Source of the DNA: CAZOKH01 sp964580315
GTDB lineage: Bacteria > Chloroflexota > Anaerolineae > Anaerolineales > Anaerolineaceae
Reading direction: 5' to 3'
DNA: 31,233 bases
NCBI GenBank assembly: GCA_964580315.1
Contig: CAZOKH010000043.1
Coordinates: 1 to 31,233 of the forward strand
Shown here one piece after another: positions 17,780 to 24,602 of the stretch. The first letter of the stretch is position 1. Every line of letters starts with the position of its first letter. Below the pieces are notes generated by a model. That model saw only the letters and a program-made list of their open reading frames with translations. It was not told the DNA's origin and did not search any database. Position numbers and translations under genes: made by a program.

Positions 17780-18355
17780 CTAACTTCTCCTCTCGCGTGC
17801 ATTCTGGATTATGGTCTGGGTATCGCTGCCCACCGGGGCGTGTGCCAGCAAGTTTTTGATGAGTAGGGTCGCCTGCGCCACCGGCATGATCCACAAAGCA
17901 GCAGCCACCAATGCCGAGAGGTACTCACTGCCCGCTCCTGCCAGAGAATCAGTTGTCTTCATCGGCCAGGTCTGGATTAACCATGCGCCAAGTCCAACCA
18001 GGCTGTATAGGATCAATCCTTGCAATGCAGCCCAGAAGGTTTCATCGGGGCGGTATTGTTCCAGATAAACCGCAATGGCGCTGATACCGGTTAATCCCGC
18101 CAGTAGATAGGGGGCAGGTGGTGGAGATGTGAGTACTCCTGCCAGCGTAAATGCCGCTGTACCTGTAAAAACAGGAAAGAAAGCTTTTCGCTGCCTGGAT
18201 TCAAAGCGATTGAGCAGACTGAATAACCAGGCGAGGGAAGGAATCAGGATTACCAGTTCCAGGTGCTCAGACAGCGCATACAACGCTACCAGCATTCCAT
18301 TGAGCAGCCAGAAACAGGGCAGCAGAATCGCGTCAACGAATTCGTTCACGTTCAT
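17780..18355 (-). CDS. Polytopic membrane protein, possible transfer-channel component
   Basis: 191 residues with about five hydrophobic segments: AILLPCFWLLNGMLVALYAL, LVILIPSLAWLFSLL, FPVFTGTAAFTLAGVL, ALQGLILYSLVGLGAWLI and LSALVAAALWIMPVAQATLL. The C-terminus is polar and basic. Genes of this size and topology beside a VirB4-like ATPase are often VirB6/TrbL-like or VirB2/VirB3-like channel parts, but I see no diagnostic motif and only the context supports that. It starts in a 4-base overlap with the secreted-protein gene and ends three bases before the ATPase start. Confidence 0.6.
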   Translation of the reverse strand: MNVNEFVDAILLPCFWLLNGMLVALYALSEHLELVILIPSLAWLFSLLNRFESRQRKAFFPVFTGTAAFTLAGVLTSPPPAPYLLAGLTGISAIAVYLEQYRPDETFWAALQGLILYSLVGLGAWLIQTWPMKTTDSLAGAGSEYLSALVAAALWIMPVAQATLLIKNLLAHAPVGSDTQTIIQNARERRS

Positions 18356-19644
18356 TGAATAATGCTGGTCATTTTGAGATACACATCAAACTTTCCGGGA
18401 GTCATGTCAAAGCCACGTGCCGGAGAGACCGGTGTTCCGCTGGTTGTTCCGACCAGGCGCATGTCGTAATAACCCGGATCGGAGGTTTGAATGCGTTCCT
18501 GTCGTAATTGCCAGCGGTAGGTATTTCCGCTGCAACCTCCACTGCCATTTGTCCAGCGCCAGTCAGGATGATGTAGATAAGCACCAGGATATAAATCCTG
18601 CAAAACCCCGCTCTGGATCCAATCCCGGGAAGATTTCGCCAGAGAGGCGTGCGCAGTTGCGGTTGCCACAGGTTCACAGAAGGTCTGGGTATGCTGAACG
18701 CATTCAGAATGTTCCACAAAGGTGCAGATCACACCGGTACAGACCTCTTCCGAACTGATTTCCAGCGTCCAGAAATGATAGATAGTGGGTGAAATGGTAA
18801 TTTCATAAATCAAGTCTACTCCCCGCTTGACAGGGTCCTGACCGACAACCAACGCATAGTTGGGTGCGGTTTTCCGAGCTGTTGAACTGATCCGCCCGGG
18901 GATAACTTGTGGAGCAGGGCATTCAGGCTGAGTGGATTGCGTGGGTTTGGGTTGGATAGTTGGCAGCAGACGATTTTGATCCGCTGCTGTTACACATCCC
19001 AGCGGTGAATTGGCGCACTGGCTGTATAGCAAGTAAGTCGTAAAGAGGGACCTGTCGGTTAAGGATGTATTGAGCAATTTGCTCAAGATGTTGAGAGAAT
19101 CATTGAAGTTGATGGTTGACCATGCTGATTCCCCGGCAATCGCTACATCCGCCAGCTCCTTCGTAAAGGGTATGTCTAGGGCTTTTGCTATTCCTTCCAG
19201 GAATCCGGCGGCTGATTTTTCGAATTCATCACTCAATAGCAATCCTGCACCCTGAACATTGGCTCCTGCTCCGGTGGTCATTTGTCCGTTGGAGTCAAAC
19301 AACCCGGAAGATCGTGGGCTCAATGCCATGAAGAACAACGTGGTTGCTGTGGGTGCCAGAACGGTTTCGCCGCTGGACAGGGCATAGGTGTGAAACTCTG
19401 CCGAAAGTTCAATGTTTGTCCAATCTGGTAGGTCTGGCATCCAGGACGCTTCCATACTTTGTATGCCCATATCCATAACATCGGCACGCAGTTCACCGTT
19501 CGATTGAAAGAAAGCTGCCCAGGCTTCGTTCCCGCTCCCTTCTTCTCCACTTCCATCCGAACCGATGGAATCATCAGCTAACACAGGTTGAATCTGCCAG
19601 GCAAATACAAATACCATCAAGCACACAAGAATCTTCCGGGTCAT
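18352..19644 (-). CDS. Secreted protein of unknown function, Cys-containing
   Basis: 430 residues with a signal peptide (ILVCLMVFVFAWQIQPVLAD). An acidic Gly/Ser/Glu stretch follows (SIGSDGSGEEGSGNE), then a helical region (residues 50-215) that includes FAIDIPFTK-like amphipathic helices, and a C-terminal beta-rich half with about ten Cys (ECPAPQ, SEEVCTGVICTF, SECVQHTQTFC, GGCSGN). No membrane anchor is seen at the C-terminus, so it is released or bound to partners. I recognise no family. Its overlaps on both sides (4 bases each) place it firmly in the operon, upstream of the putative channel protein. Confidence 0.65.
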   Translation of the reverse strand: MTRKILVCLMVFVFAWQIQPVLADDSIGSDGSGEEGSGNEAWAAFFQSNGELRADVMDMGIQSMEASWMPDLPDWTNIELSAEFHTYALSSGETVLAPTATTLFFMALSPRSSGLFDSNGQMTTGAGANVQGAGLLLSDEFEKSAAGFLEGIAKALDIPFTKELADVAIAGESAWSTINFNDSLNILSKLLNTSLTDRSLFTTYLLYSQCANSPLGCVTAADQNRLLPTIQPKPTQSTQPECPAPQVIPGRISSTARKTAPNYALVVGQDPVKRGVDLIYEITISPTIYHFWTLEISSEEVCTGVICTFVEHSECVQHTQTFCEPVATATAHASLAKSSRDWIQSGVLQDLYPGAYLHHPDWRWTNGSGGCSGNTYRWQLRQERIQTSDPGYYDMRLVGTTSGTPVSPARGFDMTPGKFDVYLKMTSIIQ

Positions 19645-20225
19645 GGCTGGGGCTCCCGTGTTTGTTGCGCTTCAGCCGTAGCGGTACTGCTCATTTCAGT
19701 TTGAAGAAGCTGGACTTCCTGTTCGAACAATACCCTTTGAAAACTCCAATCATTACCCACTTGTTCAACGATGACGTGCATTTCACCACTGGTTGTTCGC
19801 GTGGTATTCAGGTCAACCAATGAACCGGTGACTTTGAAGACCTGCAGCATTTGTCCATCTTCCCCGGCAATTTCCCTGATTAACGTGGCATTCTCCGGTG
19901 TGTATTCCATCCGGCTCTTTTTATTTTCAATTCCTGCCCACATCATGCCTGCCAGGTTGTTCATCGCCTGGCATCCGTCTGCAGTGGAAACCGCACATAC
20001 CTGATCAATCCAGGCTTGCTTTCCATTGGTGAAATCCACGGTTAGGAATGCCTGCACACCTTGCAGGGCAGCATGCTGTCCGTTTGTGGTCACTGGCTCA
20101 ACAGGGAGTTCTTGTCTGGGGAAAAAGGTTCGATAGGCGAAGAAACCAAAAACACTCAATATGATCACCAACGAGGTGATCCAACCTATCTTTTTCAGGG
20201 TAGAGATGCTGATTTCCAAGTTCAT
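19641..20225 (-). CDS. First gene of transfer operon: bitopic membrane protein, possibly VirB8/TcpC-like
   Basis: 194 residues from the ATG at 20225, which has AGGAGAA directly upstream; a longer frame to 20285 would read through the terminator hairpin and is rejected. One N-terminal helix (GWITSLVIILSVFGFFAYR) anchors an extracytoplasmic domain of about 150 residues with mixed helices and strands: ALQGVQAFLTVDFTNGKQAW, then LQVFKVTGSLVDLNTTRTTS and MHVIVEQVGNDWSFQRVLFE. That layout, with an NTF2-like alternation, fits the VirB8/TcpC scaffold class by shape only. The stop overlaps the next start (ATGA). Confidence 0.6.
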   Translation of the reverse strand: MNLEISISTLKKIGWITSLVIILSVFGFFAYRTFFPRQELPVEPVTTNGQHAALQGVQAFLTVDFTNGKQAWIDQVCAVSTADGCQAMNNLAGMMWAGIENKKSRMEYTPENATLIREIAGEDGQMLQVFKVTGSLVDLNTTRTTSGEMHVIVEQVGNDWSFQRVLFEQEVQLLQTEMSSTATAEAQQTREPQP

Positions 20226-20242
20226 TTCTCCTGTGCGGATGA

Positions 20243-20276
20243 AATAAAAAAAAGCGACCTCTTTGCGGAGATCGCT
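20243..20276 (-). terminator. Rho-independent terminator in front of the transfer operon
   Basis: On the minus strand AGCGATCTC (20276-20268), loop CGCAAA, GAGGTCGCT (20261-20253), then a run of eight T. The stem is nine pairs when one G-U wobble is allowed, and that wobble exists only on the minus-strand RNA, so it is oriented leftward. It terminates transcription from the gene at 20385-20987 and lies about 20 bases ahead of the operon's first start codon. Confidence 0.8.
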
Positions 20277-20309
20277 TAAATACAAACAGCGGGATTTCCA
20301 GAGGTCACT
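20253..20309 (-). promoter_or_regulatory. Possible attenuator: competing antiterminator helix
   Basis: Minus-strand AGTGACCTCT (20309-20300) can pair with AGAGGTCGCT (20262-20253), the 3' arm of the terminator stem, in ten continuous pairs including one G-U. This helix excludes the terminator hairpin. The two structures are of similar length, which is the usual logic of an attenuator. What would switch it is not visible. Confidence 0.45.
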
Positions 20310-20384
20310 TGCCTTTTCGGTATGAGGTTATCAGAAAAATGCGGTTAGCACAAGTCGCCTTACAGAAATGCAAGGTGGCAAATG

Positions 20385-20987
20385 CTATGTTTGCGCATTA
20401 ATTGGTCGCCTGGGTGGAGGAAGCTGGCATTCGCTATGGAGATGATCGACCCACAGGTACCAGATGGTGTTTACATTCCACCACCACCAGGCATCTGGAA
20501 ATGACAGTTCTTCTGGCGGCGGGTAACCAGCCCTGGATGGATTAGCCAGAATAGCTTTGCTCATCTCCACTTCAGGAAAATAACGCACAAATATCAGGCG
20601 TTCCAACGTGGAGAGCATGGTAACTGGAAAGATGATCAGAGGTGTAAGGCTGCATACTTTTTTACTCTCTGATCTGCCACTTTCATAGCGTTGGAGATCA
20701 ATCTTCTCCCACCCGATAAAACGATCTTGCCATAACTCACGAAAGGTCATAGCTTCTGGTGGTTTAGAAATTGCAGTACGAGAATCAATCTGCAATTGGT
20801 CATTCGATTTTACGAAATAGAAATATATCCCGCTACTACTTACCAGGAGCAAAAGGGCTATTACCAAAACAAACGCAAAACGCAAAAACATGTATGTTGT
20901 TGTGAACATAACCCGAATAGGGAACAATATGATATTTTTTGCTGCCATTTCAAACCCAGTGCTAGTAATTTTTTTCATACATATCAT
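20385..20987 (-). CDS. Membrane protein, unknown function
   Basis: 200 residues (or 197 from the ATG at 20978). Weak ribosome site, so the start is uncertain. A strong hydrophobic stretch covers residues 20-60 (IILFPIRVMFTTTYMFLRFA, FVLVIALLLLVSSSGIYFYF), likely two helices or one long one; a second hydrophobic patch is near 115 (LTPLIIFPVTMLSTLERLIF). The C-terminal part is Trp-rich (DAWWWWNVNTIWYLWVDHLH), which is striking. No family is recognised. Its terminator separates it from the transfer operon, yet the leader hairpin could allow readthrough. Confidence 0.5.
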   Translation of the reverse strand: MICMKKITSTGFEMAAKNIILFPIRVMFTTTYMFLRFAFVLVIALLLLVSSSGIYFYFVKSNDQLQIDSRTAISKPPEAMTFRELWQDRFIGWEKIDLQRYESGRSESKKVCSLTPLIIFPVTMLSTLERLIFVRYFPEVEMSKAILANPSRAGYPPPEELSFPDAWWWWNVNTIWYLWVDHLHSECQLPPPRRPINAQT

Positions 20988-21049
20988 GGTAATTAAATTC
21001 AGGCTTTCACGCTATGATTTTCTTACTATGTCGTTATTTTTTCACATGC

Positions 21050-21063
21050 TATAATATTTTCAA
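21050..21063 (+). promoter_or_regulatory. -10 element of a near-leaderless mntA transcript
   Basis: A perfect TATAAT at 21050-21055 is only eight bases before the ATG at 21064. Transcription from it would start at about 21062, giving an mRNA with almost no leader. No Shine-Dalgarno sequence precedes this ATG, which fits leaderless initiation. The -35 region (21027-21032) is poor. Confidence 0.5.
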
Positions 21064-21369
21064 ATGACAAAAATTCACATTTCAATCCCTAAGGAAGAAA
21101 TCACTGCCTTCTGCAAACGATGGAACGTTGTAGAATTTGCATTATTTGGTTCAGTTTTACGGGACGATTTTTCAGCTGATAGCGATGTAGACGTGTTAGT
21201 TACTTTTGCCGACGCCACAGAAATTAGTCTATTTGATATGGCTCAGATGCAAATTGAATTACAACGTCTTTTCAATCGCCCAGTCGATATTCTTGAAAAA
21301 AATGCCCTTCGTAATCCTTACCGTAAACGACAAATATTGAGCACAGCCGAGGTGGTTCATGCGTCCTGA
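21064..21369 (+). CDS. mntA: MntA-like nucleotidyltransferase antitoxin
   Basis: 101 residues. A minimal nucleotidyltransferase (MNT) domain: FALFGSVLRDDFSADSDVDV contains the GSxxR...SDVDV motif with the two metal-binding Asp, and VDILEKNALRNPYRK supplies the third strand. In HEPN/MNT toxin-antitoxin systems MntA silences HepT by transferring AMP groups to a Tyr near its active site. The gene overlaps hepT by 11 bases. It is plausibly a stabilising addiction module for the element. Confidence 0.88.
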   Translation: MTKIHISIPKEEITAFCKRWNVVEFALFGSVLRDDFSADSDVDVLVTFADATEISLFDMAQMQIELQRLFNRPVDILEKNALRNPYRKRQILSTAEVVHAS

Positions 21370-21697
21370 AGAAAGGGATTTGGCTTACCTGTGGGATATG
21401 CGTGAAGAAGCAAGACAAATAGCTAAATTTCTGAATGGTGTATCGTACGAAAAATTTGTTAATAACAATATGATTCGGTATGCCGTGGAAAGATCGCTTT
21501 TAATAATCGGTGAAGCCGCCAATCATGTATCAGAAAATTTTCGTCAAACTCATCAAGAAATTGCCTGGCATCAAATCATAGGGCAGAGAAATGTCCTTGC
21601 ACATGAATATGGGGATATTAATGTTGATCGTGTTTGGACAACAGCCACTCTTAGTGTTCCAAAATTGTTAAGCATTTTAGAAAAAATTATGAATTGA
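21359..21697 (+). CDS. hepT: HepT-like HEPN RNase toxin
   Basis: 112 residues, all-helical HEPN domain. The catalytic motif is QRNVLAHEYGDI, i.e. R-x4-H followed by a Tyr two residues later, the residue that MntA modifies in studied pairs. Also typical is YAVERSLLIIGEAANHVSE. HepT proteins are ribonucleases that dimerise; the length is normal. Its ATG lies inside the end of mntA, so translation is coupled. It converges with the minus-strand gene at 21705, seven bases away. Confidence 0.88.
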   Translation: MRPEERDLAYLWDMREEARQIAKFLNGVSYEKFVNNNMIRYAVERSLLIIGEAANHVSENFRQTHQEIAWHQIIGQRNVLAHEYGDINVDRVWTTATLSVPKLLSILEKIMN

Positions 21698-21704
21698 TGT
21701 TTTT

Positions 21705-22469
21705 TCAAGACTCCAAAAATTTTGAATTAAATTCATCAATCCACAATTCACTTTTTGGCTCTTCATTTGCGCCCTTGCGAAGTGTGAAGAGATCTGTTAC
21801 CAGACCTGGCCAAAATTGACTGAGGATGCATGAAAAATATTTCCTGCGAGCAGGTGTTAGCGTACATATTGCAACCTGTTTCTGATAGTCGTATTGATTC
21901 TTCCATTTTCGCGGCCATAAGGAAGAATTGCGTTTGCTCTCTTTGAGATCACGATAGGGATTAAGCTCTATTTCAACATAGATTGGTTGCCCACTTTTTT
22001 CAACCAACACATCTGGCATAAAGCAATCTGAATTCACCACAGGGCAGATTTCAACCTTCCAGCCGCGCAACCGCGCATGGTAAGCAAAATAAAGAATGGC
22101 AGCCGCATGCCTGGTTTGACCCTCGGCTTGATGACGATTAACCAGTATTTCCCAATCAGAAGGCAGGATTTCCCAGCCAAACTGATGGTGGATGAAACAC
22201 TTACCGAATTCCGTCAATGTGATCAACCCGATCTTCATTTGTCCCAATGGGATTGTTCGACGTGCAATAAAATTTTCCTTTTCCAACCTGTTCAAAAGAC
22301 GCATGGTGGTGCCGCCGCGAATATCTAATAACCGTTCAAGTTCAAGATTGGTTGAATAGCCTGAACTGAGAAAAAATAAAGCCTGTGTGATCCTTCGCCA
22401 GTGATCCTTTCTAATTGAATGGGGCTTCGATGATATAAAAAGCGTACCTTGTGCCAGGGGGCTTACCAT
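21705..22469 (-). CDS. Replication-relaxation-like wHTH / nuclease-fold protein (paralogue of 2062-3225)
   Basis: 254 residues. A winged helix (SGYSTNLELERLLDIRGGTT, MRLLNRLEKENFIARRTIPL) is followed by a domain with YFAYHARLRGWKVEICPVVN and MPDVLVEKSGQPIYVEIELN. The spacing Asp...Glu-x-Glu is reminiscent of PD-(D/E)XK nucleases and of the Replic_Relax family. The match to the operon-terminal protein at 2062-3225 is strong in this block and weaker elsewhere. The frame upstream of the ATG remains open back to the stop of the preceding gene (22548-22550) with no other start codon, so the two genes are in the same frame separated by one TGA. No good ribosome site precedes the ATG. Confidence 0.65.
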   Translation of the reverse strand: MVSPLAQGTLFISSKPHSIRKDHWRRITQALFFLSSGYSTNLELERLLDIRGGTTMRLLNRLEKENFIARRTIPLGQMKIGLITLTEFGKCFIHHQFGWEILPSDWEILVNRHQAEGQTRHAAAILYFAYHARLRGWKVEICPVVNSDCFMPDVLVEKSGQPIYVEIELNPYRDLKESKRNSSLWPRKWKNQYDYQKQVAICTLTPARRKYFSCILSQFWPGLVTDLFTLRKGANEEPKSELWIDEFNSKFLES

Positions 22470-22547
22470 TTTTCGTTGTATTTTGGATAGTCGATTTCTA
22501 TCTCTTCTTGCGAAAAGATCGAGAAAAAGTTCACCCGTCGCCCAGGC

Positions 22548-23006
22548 TCAAGGCTCGTATTTTCTAATTTCCATGTCGCGCAATTGAAATATCAAACTGT
22601 CCAATTCTGCTTCTCCAATAANNNNNNNNNNTACATCAGGAATATCAGACAGGGTGAATTTGAGCAACAAACGCTCAGAATTTTTTTGCTGGTTGGGATG
22701 ATAAGCCACATCTACCAGGCGGAATTTCGACAATGCAGCGAGTTGAATTGAAACGTTTGGATGATTCCAAAGAGGCTTAATCTTTCGATTGTCCAATGGA
22801 TGGAGGTTTTTAACAGGCAGCAGCATACGATTCTCGAATACCAGATCGCCAAAAATATCCGAACGTCGGACCACATCAACCACTCGTCGATGAAGAAAAT
22901 GCTGCACCAACCAATCGATGAGACAAACCGGCGATGCCTGTGCCGTCACCTGGATTGTGGGACATTGATGAAACTCACAGTGAGAAAATTCTTCAATCTT
23001 GGCCAT
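22548..23006 (-). CDS. Unknown protein, broken by an assembly gap
   Basis: About 152 residues, with four of them unknown because ten N fall in the frame near the C-terminus. The frame before the gap ends LLLKFTLSDIPDV and after it reads IGEAELDSLIFQLRDMEIRK, both protein-like, so continuity is plausible but the true gap length is unknown. The N-terminal half has several Cys and His (FSHCEFHQCP, PVCLIDWLVQHFLHRR), possibly metal-binding. No family is recognised. AAAGGAAAAG precedes the ATG at a long spacing. Confidence 0.5.
   Translation of the reverse strand: MAKIEEFSHCEFHQCPTIQVTAQASPVCLIDWLVQHFLHRRVVDVVRRSDIFGDLVFENRMLLPVKNLHPLDNRKIKPLWNHPNVSIQLAALSKFRLVDVAYHPNQQKNSERLLLKFTLSDIPDVXXXXIGEAELDSLIFQLRDMEIRKYEP
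22622..22631. other. Assembly gap (ten N)
   Basis: A run of exactly ten unknown bases. Runs of this fixed length are normally scaffolding placeholders, so the real distance and even the join may differ. Confidence 0.95.
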
Positions 23007-23064
23007 GCTTTTTTGACTTTTCCTTTGTTATGACCATACAATCATGGATGATGACGGATTGTTT

Positions 23065-23481
23065 TTATATGCTCAAGACGTTCCCCAGTAATTCTGCTAT
23101 TGCGATTCGTGAACCATTGAGTTTTACTTCATGCGGTAAATTTTCAGCATTGCCCAATGATTTCAGCACCGCAACAGCTTGTTCGCGGATTTGAGGTAGA
23201 ACATAAAAATTCACCCTATCGGCAATAATATACAGACTATTGGAGGGACTGTATGCCCAGCCATACAGTGTTCCATAAAGGTCAACCTGATAAAACCGTG
23301 TGACAATGACAAACGCAAGTGTTTCACGTGCGAGAATGTCATTGACAATAACCTGGTGACTGCCTCCAGGTAAGTGGGGATCGGTGGTCACACGCAATTC
23401 GGCGTGTGCAAGATTGTTGAGGTTGTGGAAATTTATTAATTGAATCAAGCCATCAAAAATTACAAGATTATTACGTTTCAT
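23065..23481 (-). CDS. Possible SSB-like (OB-fold) protein
   Basis: 138 residues, beta-rich. DGLIQLINFHNLNNLAHAEL starts like an OB-fold strand pair, and FYQVDLYGTLYGWAYSPSNS followed by LYIIADRVNFYVLPQI resembles the V-x-V-x-G-x-L...IVAD-V-F-L end of single-stranded DNA-binding proteins. The acidic C-terminal tail typical of SSB is lacking. It starts seven bases after the stop of the replication protein gene, and this context is the main support. It could equally be an unrelated beta protein. Confidence 0.4.
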   Translation of the reverse strand: MKRNNLVIFDGLIQLINFHNLNNLAHAELRVTTDPHLPGGSHQVIVNDILARETLAFVIVTRFYQVDLYGTLYGWAYSPSNSLYIIADRVNFYVLPQIREQAVAVLKSLGNAENLPHEVKLNGSRIAIAELLGNVLSI

Positions 23482-23487
23482 AATTTC

Positions 23488-24354
23488 TCAATGTGAAATA
23501 AAGTCTGAATACTTACCCGATGTATACCGACGTCGTGAAAGATCACTGCTCGGGTCCAATTCGGGAGGGTATTCGCCTGAACTGCGTATAACCGTTCGCA
23601 GCAGTGCTCCACTCCAATTATTATGCCTGGCATACCATAACCACTGCCTCACTCTTTCCGCATCCTCAATCCAGGCACGTTCGACGTCCGTTATTGGCCC
23701 ACGCCATTGAAACGATTGAAGTGCATCCAAAATCTTTTGAGGTAAAACAGCAGCATGATTGGAATCGTTGTTTTGAGTCGAATCAAGTTTTGTGGGTGGC
23801 GTGCTGTTAATTTCTGCTGTAATCTCTGCAGTAAGCTCTGATGTAGTCTCTGTTAATACATTTAATGCACGCATAGACGATATGTCAGATTCCGACAAAT
23901 CCATTTGCGAGTCACTTACAAATGGATTTGCTGGTTTCTTACAAATGGATTTGTCAGTTTCTCGCAAATCCATTTGCGAACCACTGCTCTCTTCGGTGGA
24001 ATAGAGATCAATCAAATCGGCGGCAATCATTTCCATGTGAACTGAGTAATGTAACACCGGAGCACCTTTTGCCTGTTTGAGCCTGGTAGTGACCCATCGT
24101 AATGAGCGTTTTCTGCATTGATCAATTTCATAACGACTCATGGCAATCTCGTTTTGCCATTCCTGGTAGGTTTTATAAAATAGCCCCTGTGTAGACGAGC
24201 GGCTTGACCAGTAAACACATTGCGAGAGAAACAACGCAGCTTTTAGATCACCCGTCAAATCTACAAAAGCACGCGGAATCGTCAGAATATTTGCCTGACC
24301 AGCAAATGATTTAATCAAATTGATAATTTCTGCCATATTGTTTTTCGTAGCCAC
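23488..24354 (-). CDS. Phage/plasmid-type replication initiator (replisome organiser-like)
   Basis: 288 residues from a GTG (AAGG upstream); a second possible start is the ATG seven codons in. The N-terminal 110 residues match the phage/plasmid replication-protein winged-helix type: RAFVDLTGDLKAALFLSQCV, YWSS...GLFYKTYQEWQNEI and SRYEIDQCRKRSLRW. The middle (130-200) is low-complexity, rich in Ser, Asp, Thr and Glu, and is encoded by the repeat array at 23896-23976. The C-terminus (RGPITDVERAWIEDAERVRQ, WLWYARHNN) is a second small helical domain. Such proteins load a replicative helicase at an origin often found inside their own gene. No helicase gene is seen in the window. Confidence 0.72.
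   Translation of the reverse strand: MATKNNMAEIINLIKSFAGQANILTIPRAFVDLTGDLKAALFLSQCVYWSSRSSTQGLFYKTYQEWQNEIAMSRYEIDQCRKRSLRWVTTRLKQAKGAPVLHYSVHMEMIAADLIDLYSTEESSGSQMDLRETDKSICKKPANPFVSDSQMDLSESDISSMRALNVLTETTSELTAEITAEINSTPPTKLDSTQNNDSNHAAVLPQKILDALQSFQWRGPITDVERAWIEDAERVRQWLWYARHNNWSGALLRTVIRSSGEYPPELDPSSDLSRRRYTSGKYSDFISH
23812..23859. repeat. Four imperfect 12-bp tandem repeats in the replication gene
   Basis: Units resembling TCTCTGCAGTAA recur four times at 12-base spacing. Because 12 is a multiple of three they encode a repeated SELTAEITAEI-like stretch, so they may reflect protein-level rather than DNA-level repetition. They lie about 40 bases from the 23-bp array. Confidence 0.5.
23896..23976. 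repeat. Iteron-like array: four 12-bp near-palindromes at 23-bp pitch
   Basis: The 12-mer CAAATCCATTTG, or its reverse complement CAAATGGATTTG, occurs at 23896-23907, 23919-23930, 23942-23953 and 23965-23976. Start-to-start spacing is exactly 23 bases each time. Orientation is CC, GG, GG, CC. Outer copies share a following GCGA, and inner copies a preceding TTA. Since 23 is not a multiple of three, the copies fall in different codon phases of the host gene, so selection acts on DNA. The pitch is close to two helical turns. A candidate origin, comparable in logic to iterons inside the phage lambda O gene. Confidence 0.75.
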
Positions 24355-24487
24355 AATTGCTGCCTTAGCTCAAGTAGCAGTAGTCTTCTTTTCAAGAAAA
24401 TGTATTAAAGCGGCATTTTTGGTACACAGGTATGAAAATAGCCACATACATTTAAAAATCGCTTATTGGGCTTCCTGGTAAATTATT

Positions 24488-24569
24488 CGCTGGCGTAAAC
24501 GCCAGCCTATAACGCCAGCGCTAACGCTGGCATAAACGCTGACAATTGCGCCAGCGATTACGCTGGCGT
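24488..24569. repeat. Centromere-like array: seven GCTGGC/GCCAGC sites at about 12-bp pitch
   Basis: Hexamer cores sit at 24489 (GCTGGC), 24501 (GCCAGC), 24514 (GCCAGC), 24526 (GCTGGC), 24538 (GCTGAC, one mismatch), 24550 (GCCAGC) and 24562 (GCTGGC). Steps are 12, 13, 12, 12, 12 and 12. Most copies extend to ACGCTGGCGT or its complement. The array fills much of the intergenic space between the replication gene and the ribbon-helix-helix partition gene. Such direct and inverted arrays are typical of plasmid parS sites bound by RHH proteins. Confidence 0.7.
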
Positions 24570-24602
24570 TCAATTGAGGTTTGGTGATTTTTTCTGGAAG
24601 TG

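Noticed and set aside
24488..24569. CRISPR array or rho-independent terminator
   Set aside because: Unit length of 12 bases and no spacers rule out CRISPR; no T-run follows the palindromes on either strand.
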